A stretch of 64,000 nt of DNA from Helicobacter sp. MIT 21-1697. GTDB lineage: Bacteria > Campylobacterota > Campylobacteria > Campylobacterales > Helicobacteraceae. This document shows positions 1 to 7,376 of the stretch, piece by piece; within the stretch, counting starts at the first letter, position 1; each line of letters opens with the position of its first letter. Below the pieces are notes generated by a model that was given only the letters and a program-made list of their open reading frames with translations, was not told the DNA's origin and searched no databases. Position numbers and translations under genes: made by a program. The stretch spans positions 52,669 through 116,668 of the forward strand of contig NZ_JAPHNC010000006.1 in the NCBI RefSeq assembly GCF_026241255.1, given 5' to 3'.

Positions 1-1290
1 ACCCCTCTTTATTTCTTCATCTCCCCAATACCAATTTCTGTCATTGCCAACACATATTTCTTTTAGCCCATCAACAAGGCTTTCAATGTTATTAAAATTT
101 TTCAATACATTATCAAGTCTTGCAGCAAGATTTGCACTTGTTTTTACAATCTTATGGCGAACAATCATAATTTCTAAAGCTTTATAAACTTCCTCTAATT
201 TCTCTTTATTGTCTCCGAATAAATGATAGGCTTTTAATACAAATGGGTAAGATTCATAAGAATCTAACATTAGCAAATAATCTTTATATACACTTTCCAT
301 TTTTTCAAATTCTTTAAAATTGATAAAGGCATTTTTAAGCTCTTTTACATAATTTTCAATCCAAGCAATTTTTTCACCATTACTTTTACTTTTATTTTCT
401 GTGTCCTGCTTGTATTGTTTCTTATAATTTACATCATTGTCATTTTCTCTGTAATTAAAACCAAATTTAGAATAAGAAATATTGAAATAATTTAAAATGG
501 AATCTTCATCAGCAATTTTTATGTCATTAATTAAACGATAAATTGTTTCAAAAATACTTGTTATTTCCTTAAGCCTCACCTCTGAATCTTCCTTATCACA
601 ATAAGTATAAATTTGATAAGCAAGATAAGATTTAAGCTTTTCCATATTTGTAAGTTTTTTGCCACGATTATTTTGCAACTCAAACATTAAAACAGAATCT
701 TTTTTGTTAGCAAAAGGTATGCTTAAAATCTCGGCATTTTGCAAAGCTTGAAAAATATCTAAAATTTCCTTGTTTTCTTTGCTTTTTAAGGCTTTTATAA
801 AAAATACTTTTGCTTTTTTGATACGCTCTTGTGAGGGAGTTTGTGGTTCGTGTTTTTTATCATCATTGTTGATAATCACATCTTTAAAATAGTCTCTATC
901 GTATTCTACCGCTTGGAGCTTGGCTTTAGAGCGATTAATCAAATAATCCTCTTCTATATATTTTAGAAAATCCTCGTTGCTTATTTCATTGTCTAGTCGC
1001 TCATTTTTCGCTTTTTCTTTTAAAACATTACATAAAGCTCTTACAAAAATAATAATTGTAGTAATGCGTTGCTGTCCATCAATAATATCGTTTGTTTTGT
1101 CTCCACTTAATTTTTCAAGTAAAACATTGCCAAAGAAATAATGATTTTCTCCCTTTGTTGCTTCCTCTAAATCTGCTAAAAAGTCTTTCCATTGTTCCTC
1201 TTCCCAAGAATATGCTCTTTGATAAACAGGGATTATGTATTGTTTTTCTCCCTCAAAAAATTCTTTAATTGTTGTTTTGTTAGGCGTCAT
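1..1290 (-). CDS. DUF262-family (GmrSD/ParB-like) protein, 3' end outside window
   Basis: Starting at ATG 1290 the frame stays open for 430 codons to the first base of the window, so the C-terminus is missing. The N-terminus carries the DUF262 signature: a PVYQRAYSW stretch at about residues 21-29 and IDGQQRITT at about 70-78. In this family these form a ParB/Srx-like nucleotide-binding site. DUF262 proteins are often nucleases of modification-dependent restriction (GmrSD) or other phage defence. An AAAGGAGAGG ribosome site lies just before the start. Whether a C-terminal DUF1524/HNH nuclease domain follows cannot be seen. The defence role is inferred from family and from the RM genes nearby. 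Confidence 0.8.
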   Translation of the reverse strand, partial: MTPNKTTIKEFFEGEKQYIIPVYQRAYSWEEEQWKDFLADLEEATKGENHYFFGNVLLEKLSGDKTNDIIDGQQRITTIIIFVRALCNVLKEKAKNERLDNEISNEDFLKYIEEDYLINRSKAKLQAVEYDRDYFKDVIINNDDKKHEPQTPSQERIKKAKVFFIKALKSKENKEILDIFQALQNAEILSIPFANKKDSVLMFELQNNRGKKLTNMEKLKSYLAYQIYTYCDKEDSEVRLKEITSIFETIYRLINDIKIADEDSILNYFNISYSKFGFNYRENDNDVNYKKQYKQDTENKSKSNGEKIAWIENYVKELKNAFINFKEFEKMESVYKDYLLMLDSYESYPFVLKAYHLFGDNKEKLEEVYKALEIMIVRHKIVKTSANLAARLDNVLKNFNNIESLVDGLKEICVGNDRNWYWGDEEIKRG

Positions 1291-1358
1291 TTTCCTCTCC
1301 TTTTATTTTCTTTTATTCATTTCAACCCAGCATTTTATCAAAAAAAAATTGCAAATCA

Positions 1359-2540
1359 TTAATGGGTAAATTTGTTATTTTGTGCCTTTAGCATTCCAAA
1401 AGAGGCAATCCACAGCACTAATCCCACACCAGCAGCACAAGCAAGAGCGATATAGGCATAAAAATATCCAAAATATTGCGCGATAAATCCTCCCAAACTC
1501 CCGCTTAGTGCTGCTCCTATGCCGCCAAAAGTCATTACACTTGCAAGAGCTGCGTTAATATGCCCACTTCCACGCAGCATTATTGCAACTAAAATGGGCA
1601 GAATCACACCTGTAATCCCCGCTCCAACGCCATCAAGAATCTGCGTAGCTATCATTCCAGCTAGATTCTCAAAATGTGCGGCTATGCCCCCACGCACGAT
1701 AAGAGCGACAAAGCAGCTCCCCATAAGGACAAAATACACTTTAGAAAAATGCGGCGCGTTATTTGCACTTAAAAGTTTCATACACACAAGCGAGATGACA
1801 ATCATCGTGCTTTGGGCGATGAGGATTGTCGCAGCTGCATACGCCCCGCTTGAATCAATGCCAAGCGTATGCGCTCTTTGACTAAGCAGGGGTAGCATAT
1901 ACGCATTGCTCAAATGAAAGCAAAACATCGCCCCACCTAAGATAAGCACCGATTTATCACTCAATGCCTCCCATAAGCCAATGCGTGTGTCGCCCTCTTG
2001 TCCCCTTGCGACTTTGTGATTAATGCTTTCTTTGCGAATAAAACTAAGAAATATAAGCGAAAAGATACCCATCGCAGCGGTAATAACAAAGATTGAGCCA
2101 ATCCCATACCAAAGTGCAAATCCAAAGCTAAGCAATGCGCTAAAGGCTGTCCCTGCGTGTTTATAGGCTTCATTGAGGCTTACTTGTCTGCTATAATCTG
2201 CAAGTCCCACGATACCAAGTGTGAGGGCTGCAAATGCGGGAGCAAGGCACACTGCACATAGAGCCACGCTCATTTGAGCCAAAAGCGTAAAGCTAAAGTG
2301 GGGGTAAAAATAATTTGCCAAAGTCGCCAAAACGATAGCGCAGATACACAAGCCAATCAGGGACTTTTTGTGCGGTGTCTTGTCTATCAAAATCCCTAAA
2401 GGTATCCCAAAAATTAGCGCACAAAGCGAAGTAATCGTGGAAATTAGCCCGATTTGGGATTCCATAAAGTCGTGCTGCTGCAAAAACACACCCAAATAAG
2501 GACCCAAGCCATCACGCACATCGGCAACAAAGAAATTCAA
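1359..2540 (-). CDS. MFS transporter
   Basis: A 393-residue major facilitator superfamily protein with about 12 hydrophobic segments. The loop after the second helix reads GILIDKTPHKKS, the MFS motif A region (G-x-L-x-D-x-x-x-x-K/R). Substrate is unknown; an exporter is likely. The start is uncertain. The listed start is TTG at 2540, which falls inside the first helix. A more natural N-terminus begins 9 codons upstream at 2567, where an ideal AAGGAGG is followed five bases later by ATC instead of ATG. The stop codon of the upstream small periplasmic-protein gene abuts that ribosome site, so the two are probably co-transcribed. Confidence 0.85.
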   Translation of the reverse strand: MNFFVADVRDGLGPYLGVFLQQHDFMESQIGLISTITSLCALIFGIPLGILIDKTPHKKSLIGLCICAIVLATLANYFYPHFSFTLLAQMSVALCAVCLAPAFAALTLGIVGLADYSRQVSLNEAYKHAGTAFSALLSFGFALWYGIGSIFVITAAMGIFSLIFLSFIRKESINHKVARGQEGDTRIGLWEALSDKSVLILGGAMFCFHLSNAYMLPLLSQRAHTLGIDSSGAYAAATILIAQSTMIVISLVCMKLLSANNAPHFSKVYFVLMGSCFVALIVRGGIAAHFENLAGMIATQILDGVGAGITGVILPILVAIMLRGSGHINAALASVMTFGGIGAALSGSLGGFIAQYFGYFYAYIALACAAGVGLVLWIASFGMLKAQNNKFTH

Positions 2541-2577
2541 CCAAGCAAGCGTATGGTGCGGATTGATGCAATCCTCC

Positions 2578-3009
2578 TTAGTAGCCTAGAATCTTATTGA
2601 TTTTGTTGATTGCATTTTGCTCCATTTCGGAGATGACTTGTTTCTCTGTGCTTCTTTCTTGAGCGATTTTAGATTCTTGTTGCACGATTTGGGCTAAAGT
2701 CGCATTGATTTTGCTTTCATCTCGTGCTGCTTTTGCCTCTTCTAAATTGATTTCTAAGATTTTTTTGTCTAATTCTAGGGCTTTGATTTTAGCTTTAAAA
2801 GATTCTCTTTTTTTATCAATTGCTTCTTGTTCTTTAAATTCTGCCTTTAGGGCTTGTTTTCGTTTTTCAAAACTTGCATTATTGAAAATTTCTGGCAAAA
2901 TGCCTTTAATATGAGGCTTTGGAGCTTCGTGTGGTGGCGCGGGAGGTGCTGCAAAAAGTAGGGTGGATAAAGCAAGGGTAGATACCAAAGATAAGTTGAT
3001 AATTTTCAT
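2578..3009 (-). CDS. Periplasmic coiled-coil protein, function unknown
   Basis: A 143-residue protein with a Sec signal peptide (MKIINLSLVSTLALSTLLFA, then APPAPP). After a Pro-rich stretch comes a highly charged Lys/Glu/Ala-rich region with heptad character from about residue 40 to the end, so a periplasmic coiled coil is likely. ATG 3009 was chosen because GAAGGAGC lies at proper spacing before it; upstream ATGs are too close to that site. It precedes the MFS gene with no gap to speak of. It resembles the small coiled-coil periplasmic proteins (Spy/CpxP-like in size and composition) but no diagnostic motif was seen, so no function is assigned. Confidence 0.7.
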   Translation of the reverse strand: MKIINLSLVSTLALSTLLFAAPPAPPHEAPKPHIKGILPEIFNNASFEKRKQALKAEFKEQEAIDKKRESFKAKIKALELDKKILEINLEEAKAARDESKINATLAQIVQQESKIAQERSTEKQVISEMEQNAINKINKILGY

Positions 3010-3241
3010 CATTGCTCCTTCATTAATAAGTATAATATTTAATCGGCGCATTATAATATTTAAATGATAAACTAAGCTTAAATGGGCAAATGGTGAAGTC
3101 TAAACAACAATCTGCACGAAGCAAAAATGTGCATTATGCTTAGCTCATTGCACAATTTATTTGCAGATGTCTTTCAATTTTTACAAACTCCTTTGACAAA
3201 GGCTTTTATTTTTTCAAAATATGTAAAGATTCTAATAATGA

Positions 3242-3930
3242 TTATTTTTGATAAATGTATTTATAATGATAATTTAAGAAATCCTCTCTACCATTAATAG
3301 GTAAATCTGTGATTATTTGTCCGTTGATAACATTTATTTTTTTCAAATATTCTCGTGTGCTCTTATCCATTTTACTTGAAAATAAAATTTCTTTGTCTTG
3401 TGTAAAAGTGATTAATCCAATACTTTTATCAAAAAGCTTATCAAATAATGGAGAAAGTAAAAATCCATTATAAACATTAAGCCTTTCTTGATTATTGCAA
3501 AATACCCAAGGTTTAATGTGTGAAGCGATTAAAAGTTTTTTATCTTTTATGTGGGTAATTGGACATTTTTTAAGTGTTTCTAACAAATTTCTTCTAAAAT
3601 CTTGTTGTCCAATCCTTATATTTTGCATACTTTGGCTTTGAGTTATGTTTCTTGTTTCCAATTGATTATTAATATGGGAATCTAAAATGATTTGCAAATC
3701 TTTTTTGTTATTTTCTATATCATCAATAAAACTTTTAAGGGCATAGACACCATAAGCAATCCTTGTAATTTTCGGATTTCTTTGACATCTTTCTTGTATA
3801 GTATTATTTGGCGTTTTCCCTTTAACTTCATTTTTGTCTTTATAATTCAAATTTGTTCATATAAAAATTTTAATGAAGCGAATCCTCCATTTTTTAGCAT
3901 TATATTTTCTATTGCATCATCATAAGTCAT
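3242..3930 (-). pseudogene. HNH restriction endonuclease, frameshifted
   Basis: Two pieces of one protein lie in different frames. The first piece starts at ATG 3930 and reads 27 codons ending ...FASLKFLYEQI before TGA at 3849-3847. The second continues from there in the next frame with NYKDKNEVKGKTPNNTIQ, a winged-helix segment, and ends in a domain containing ASHIKPW, LNVYNGFLLSP and FDKLFDK, typical of an HNH restriction nuclease C-terminus. Restoring one G (TGA to TGGA) at about 3848 would join them through a Trp codon, giving a protein of about 230 residues. As written the gene is inactive. No cognate methyltransferase is intact next to it. A sequencing error is the alternative. Confidence 0.75.
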
Positions 3931-3956
3931 TTGCCAACCTTTTTAACGCTCATCAC

Positions 3957-4154
3957 CTAAGCTTTCTTATTTTTATCAAATTCTACAATATATTTTTTTG
4001 CCAAAGCACTGCTTGCGCGACACCAACTTCCACCATTACCAAGTGCAAGTGCTTTGTAATCTCCCACAAACTCTTCCACACTTATCCACCTTGAGATACC
4101 ATTTTCATTGGGCTTGGCAAGTTTTAAAAAAATCTCTGTTTTTGATTGTTTCAC
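3957..4154 (-). CDS. Small protein upstream of the HNH gene, unknown function
   Basis: A 65-residue frame, ATG 4154, ending 26 bases before the start of the broken HNH gene. It is hydrophilic, with a Trp/Gly-rich core (NGISRWISVEEF, NGGSWCRAS). Such proportions and placement suggest a companion or residual piece of an RM system rather than a random frame, but no family was recognised with certainty. No strong ribosome site was seen, and it could also be the surviving end of a longer gene whose 5' part has been lost. Confidence 0.5.
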   Translation of the reverse strand: MKQSKTEIFLKLAKPNENGISRWISVEEFVGDYKALALGNGGSWCRASSALAKKYIVEFDKNKKA

Positions 4155-4228
4155 TTGAATAATCCTTAAAAAGCGTTTAAATATTATAACATAACAAATT
4201 TCAATTTTTTCAATTAACAGGCACTTAA

Positions 4229-4342
4229 GAAAGTGGCGAGACAGGGATTAATGAGTTTAACTATCCATACACAAATGACGAGATTCTGCGCCTAAACTTC
4301 ATTCGCAGAATCACTCCAGCAAATAACAATGAAAAGCAATGA
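4229..4342 (+). pseudogene. Possible C-terminal remnant of a lost gene
   Basis: There is no start codon, but 37 codons are open to TGA 4340-4342, with a protein-like composition (NEFNYPYTNDEIL, then RLNFIRRI). The reading lies in the gap between the small HNH-companion gene and the toxin-antitoxin promoter. The ending with an IRRI-type basic stretch is loosely reminiscent of the C-terminus of the EcoRI-family methyltransferase downstream, which ends ILIRRIPSA. That similarity is too short to be evidence of origin. Confidence 0.3.
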
Positions 4343-4350
4343 AATTATGG

Positions 4351-4356
4351 TATAAT
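4351..4356 (+). promoter_or_regulatory. Probable -10 box of the toxin-antitoxin operon
   Basis: A perfect TATAAT 35 bases before the antitoxin ATG, followed by a GCAAGGAGC ribosome site. No convincing -35 box was identified, which is usual for epsilonproteobacterial sigma-70 promoters. Autoregulation by the antitoxin would be expected from the family but no operator was defined. Confidence 0.55.
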
Positions 4357-4390
4357 ACAATAAATTTGAATATAAGGCAAGGAGCTTACA

Positions 4391-4681
4391 ATGCAAAACC
4401 AAATGATTAATGTAACCTTTAGAATGGACAAAAAAGACAAGCAAGAGTTTGAGGCTGTAATCCACGCTTTGGGCTTAAATCTAAGCTCGGCTTTTAATAT
4501 CTTTGCTAAAGCAGTGGTGCGCGAGAGTGGAATCCCTTTTGATTTAAAAGCGGAGATTCCTAATGAGCAAACAGCTCAAGCGATGAAGAATGTTATTAAT
4601 GGCGAGAATATCGTAGAATACACTTTAGAGGAACTCATAGAAATTGCAAAACAAGCAAGGCTAGAAAATGTTGAATCTTAA
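4391..4681 (+). CDS. RelB/DinJ-family antitoxin
   Basis: A 96-residue protein with an N-terminal ribbon-helix-helix region (INVTFRMDKKDKQEFEAVI, then LGLNLSSAFNIFAKAVV), the DinJ/RelB hallmark, followed by an acidic, probably unstructured toxin-binding tail. It should bind operator DNA as a dimer and neutralise the RNase toxin encoded next. It overlaps the toxin start by 14 bases, implying translational coupling. A GCAAGGAGC ribosome site precedes ATG 4391. The antitoxin itself is intact although the toxin is frameshifted. Confidence 0.85.
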   Translation: MQNQMINVTFRMDKKDKQEFEAVIHALGLNLSSAFNIFAKAVVRESGIPFDLKAEIPNEQTAQAMKNVINGENIVEYTLEELIEIAKQARLENVES

Positions 4682-4938
4682 GCAGGAAAAAAGATTTGTA
4701 AAAGATTTGCAAAAGCGTGGGTTAAACAATAGCGAACTTGCAAAATTTGCAAGGTATCTCTCTCTGCTTTGCGAGGGTAAAACATTACCACAAGAAGCGA
4801 ACGACCACGCACTTAAAGGCGATTGGCTAGGCTTTAGAGAGTTTCATATCGGAGGCGATACACTTGTGATTTATAATATCCATAGAAGATATGCTCTATC
4901 TTACAAGGCTTGGCAGCCACTCCCAGCTTTTTAAATAA
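4668..4938 (+). pseudogene. YafQ-family mRNA interferase toxin, frameshifted near the C-terminus
   Basis: The frame from ATG 4668 encodes a YafQ-like RNase: KRFVKDLQKRG at the N-terminus, and DHALKGDWLGFREFHI followed by DTLVIYNI, matching the YafQ/RelE core with His and Asp/Trp residues. After codon 74 the reading changes to an unrelated tail (RYALSYKAWQPLPAF) and stops at 4934. The +1 frame from about 4888 encodes the expected family C-terminus, DMLYLTRLGSHSQLFK, stopping at 4938. That tail contains the H-S-x-L-F motif with the catalytic His. One extra A in AGAAGAT (4884-4890) explains the shift. The toxin is probably dead unless this is a sequencing error. Confidence 0.75.
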
Positions 4939-5008
4939 AGGGATTAATGTAGGTGGCACGAGTCTAGTAAAAAAGCGCATTTTGGATAAATTATTAAGCC
5001 AAACTTGC

Positions 5009-5014
5009 TATAAT
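5009..5014 (+). promoter_or_regulatory. Probable -10 box for the phase-variable methyltransferase
   Basis: TATAAT at 5009-5014 in the 138-base space between the toxin gene and the methyltransferase. It lies 62 bases before ATG 5077, which is preceded by a weak AGAGGGGTAA ribosome site. No clear -35 box was seen. Confidence 0.45.
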
Positions 5015-5076
5015 CGCACCTTTAGAATTTCAAAGATTCCACAAAGCAAGTTTTAGACAAGGGCAAAGAGGGGTAA

Positions 5077-6155
5077 ATGGCAAAGAACAGCAATCTACAC
5101 GAGGCAAAAGCAAATAAAAAAGATGAGTTTTATACGCAACTTAGCGATATAGAAAATGAACTCAAGCACTACAAAGCACATTTTAAAGACAAAATCGTGT
5201 TTTGCAACTGCGATGACCCAGAATATAGTAATTTTCATCGTTATTTTCGGCTTAATTTTATGGAGTTAGGGCTTAAAAAGCTCATTACTACGCATTATAA
5301 GGCAAATGGGAGTCCAAGTTATGCAAGTGTTTTGAGTCGTGAAATGGTGGAGAAAAGCAGGGAGTATATCACTCTTAGCATTTTTGATAAGAGTGTTGTG
5401 AGCGGCTTCGCCGCTCACAACACAACACAACACAACACAACACAACACAACACAACACAACACAACACAACACAACACAACACAACACAACACAACACAA
5501 CACGCAGCCGCTAACGCATAAAAACGCCTTTATCAAAAACCCTAAACCTTTACCCTTAAAAGAAAATGGCGATTTTAGGAGTGAGGAATGTATTAAGTTT
5601 CTCAAGCAAAGCGATATTGTCGTAACCAACCCGCCTTTTTCGCTTTTCCGCGAGTATGTCGCCCAACTCATACAATATGATAAAAAATTTTTGATTATTG
5701 GGAATCTCCACGCGATAACTTATAAAGATTTCTTTCCCTATCTGAAAAATAATCAAATTTGGCAGGGCTATACCAATCCAAAACTTTTTATTGACGCAAA
5801 TGCAGAAAACAAAGATTTTAAGCAGTTTGGTAATATTTGTTGGTATTCAAATTTAGATATTAAAAAGCGGCACGAGCTTTTAGAAACGATTTATTCCTAT
5901 GCTAAAACTCCCGAGAAATACCCAAAGTATGATAATTACGATGTAATTAATATAAATAAAATAAATGAGATTCCGCTTGATTATGAGGGCGTTATGGGTG
6001 TGCCTATTACCTTTTTAGATAAACATAATCCTAAGCAGTTTGAGATTTTAGGGATAGCAAATTCGGCAAGATATATTGGGTATAAGTGTTTTACTTTTCT
6101 AAATGGACAAAAGATTTACAACAGAATCCTTATCCGCAGAATCCCTTCAGCATAG
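5077..6155 (+). CDS. EcoRI-family adenine-specific DNA methyltransferase, phase-variable and currently OFF
   Basis: The N-terminal part (AKANKKDEFYTQLSDIENEL, then FCNCDDPEYSNF) and the later part (DIVVTNPPFSLFREYVAQL with motif IV NPPF) are the two halves of an EcoRI-type N6-adenine methyltransferase. They lie in different frames, joined across 17 CACAA repeats. The first frame stops at TAA 5512-5514 after 145 codons; the second runs from the repeat to TAG 6153-6155. The repeat has no stop in any forward frame, so only its copy number decides. With 17 copies the gene is OFF; 16 or 19 copies would restore about 350-360 codons. It is followed 40 bases later by a DUF262-HNH nuclease gene. Confidence 0.85.
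5393..5423. repeat. Perfect 14-bp inverted repeat with TTC loop at the repeat boundary
   Basis: GTGTTGTGAGCGGC (5393-5406), loop TTC, and its exact complement GCCGCTCACAACAC (5410-5423). The right arm includes the first CACAA copies, so a strong DNA or RNA hairpin can form at the edge of the slippage tract. It lies inside the coding sequence and encodes part of SVVSGFAAHNT. Confidence 0.85.
5416..5503 (+). repeat. Tandem pentanucleotide repeat (CACAA)17 plus CAC
   Basis: Seventeen uninterrupted CACAA units (5416-5500) followed by CAC. They encode a repeated H-N-T-T-Q pentapeptide. Because five is not a multiple of three, each gain or loss of one unit shifts frame. This is a classic slipped-strand contingency tract inside a methyltransferase gene. 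Confidence 0.97.
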
Positions 6156-6195
6156 GACAATCAAAAGGAATTACAATCAAACCAAAGGAGTAAAA

Positions 6196-7332
6196 ATGAA
6201 AATCACAGAGTGCAGAATCAAAGTTAGGGACTTAGTAGCAGGATACAGCAGAGATGAGGAGAGTGGAGAAGTTGTAGCTTATGGGGATTGCAAAAGTGAA
6301 GATTCTAAAGCAAGACTCAATATCCGCCCTAAATACCAAAGGGAGTTTGTGTATAAAGACAAGCAAAGAAATGCGGTGATTGAGACGATTTTCAAAGGAT
6401 TTCCTTTAAATACAATGTATTGGGTGAGAAACACCGAATCTAATGCCGAGTATGAATATGAAGTGCTAGATGGGCAGCAAAGAACCATTAGCATTTGTGA
6501 GTATTATAAGGGTGATTTTTCGCTTAAAGAGCAGTATTTTCATACTTTGCCAGAGGACAGAAAAGAAACGTTTTTAAACTATGGGTTGATGATTTATGTA
6601 TGCGAGGGAGAGGAAAGTGAGAAGCTAGAGTGGTTTAGGGTGATTAATATCGCAGGAGAGAGGCTCACAGAGCAAGAATTGCGTAATGCGATTTATGCGA
6701 GTGTGTGGCTAAGTGATGCCAAAAGGAGATTTAGCAAAACAAACTCTCTAGCGGAACAAAAGGGTGGAAAATACCTTAATGGCTCAAGTATAAGGCAGGA
6801 GTTTTTAGAATCTGCTCTTGCGTGGATAGTGGGCAAAAGGGAGGATAAGGCGATTTGTGAATATATGGCAAAGAGTGCGAAAGATTGCAAAAATGCTGAT
6901 GAGCTATGGGGCTATTTTTGCGCAGTCATTGATTGGGTGGAGATGAAATTCCCAACATACCGCAAGGAGATGAAAGGTATAGAATGGGGGCTTTTGTATA
7001 ATGAGTATAAAGATAAGCCTTTGGATAAAGAGGAGCTAGAAAAACGCGTAGCAGATCTTATGGCTGATGATGAGGTGCAAAAAAAGAGTGGCATTTACGC
7101 GTATGTGCTAAGTGGAGAGGAAAAACACCTCAATTTAAGGGCATTTGAAAAGGGCATAATTCGGGCAGTGTATGAGGCGCAAGGGGGCATTTGTCCGCAT
7201 TGCAAAGAAACTTTTGCGATAGAGGAAATGGAGGCTGATCATATCAAGCCTTGGAGCAAGGGAGGTAAAAGCGTGAAAGAAAACTGCCAAATGCTCTGTC
7301 GCGAGTGTAATCGTAGGAAAAGTGATAAGTAA
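6196..7332 (+). CDS. DUF262 plus C-terminal HNH endonuclease
   Basis: A 378-residue protein. The N-terminal DUF262 domain contains RPKYQREFVYKDKQRNAVI (about residues 44-62) and LDGQQRTISI (about 93-102), the ParB-like nucleotide-binding motif. The C-terminus is an HNH nuclease with two Cys pairs: CPHC, ADHIKPWSKGG, and CRECNRRK at the very end. ATG 6196 was chosen because AAAGGAG stands six bases upstream. It follows the phase-variable methyltransferase and is likely in the same transcript, so it is the candidate restriction partner. DUF262-HNH enzymes can be modification-dependent, which would fit a methyltransferase that is switched on and off. That functional link is inference. Confidence 0.85.
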   Translation: MKITECRIKVRDLVAGYSRDEESGEVVAYGDCKSEDSKARLNIRPKYQREFVYKDKQRNAVIETIFKGFPLNTMYWVRNTESNAEYEYEVLDGQQRTISICEYYKGDFSLKEQYFHTLPEDRKETFLNYGLMIYVCEGEESEKLEWFRVINIAGERLTEQELRNAIYASVWLSDAKRRFSKTNSLAEQKGGKYLNGSSIRQEFLESALAWIVGKREDKAICEYMAKSAKDCKNADELWGYFCAVIDWVEMKFPTYRKEMKGIEWGLLYNEYKDKPLDKEELEKRVADLMADDEVQKKSGIYAYVLSGEEKHLNLRAFEKGIIRAVYEAQGGICPHCKETFAIEEMEADHIKPWSKGGKSVKENCQMLCRECNRRKSDK

Positions 7333-7376
7333 GCAAATAAATACAATCGGGCTTAAAATCATAGAATCTTTAAGTT

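Noticed and set aside
1340..1348. A9 run upstream of the DUF262 gene as a phase-variable tract
   Set aside because: Short for slippage, outside coding DNA, and not placed between recognisable -35 and -10 boxes.
5416..5503. Possible CRISPR-like repeat array
   Set aside because: Units are five bases with no spacers and lie inside a methyltransferase gene; it is a slippage microsatellite.
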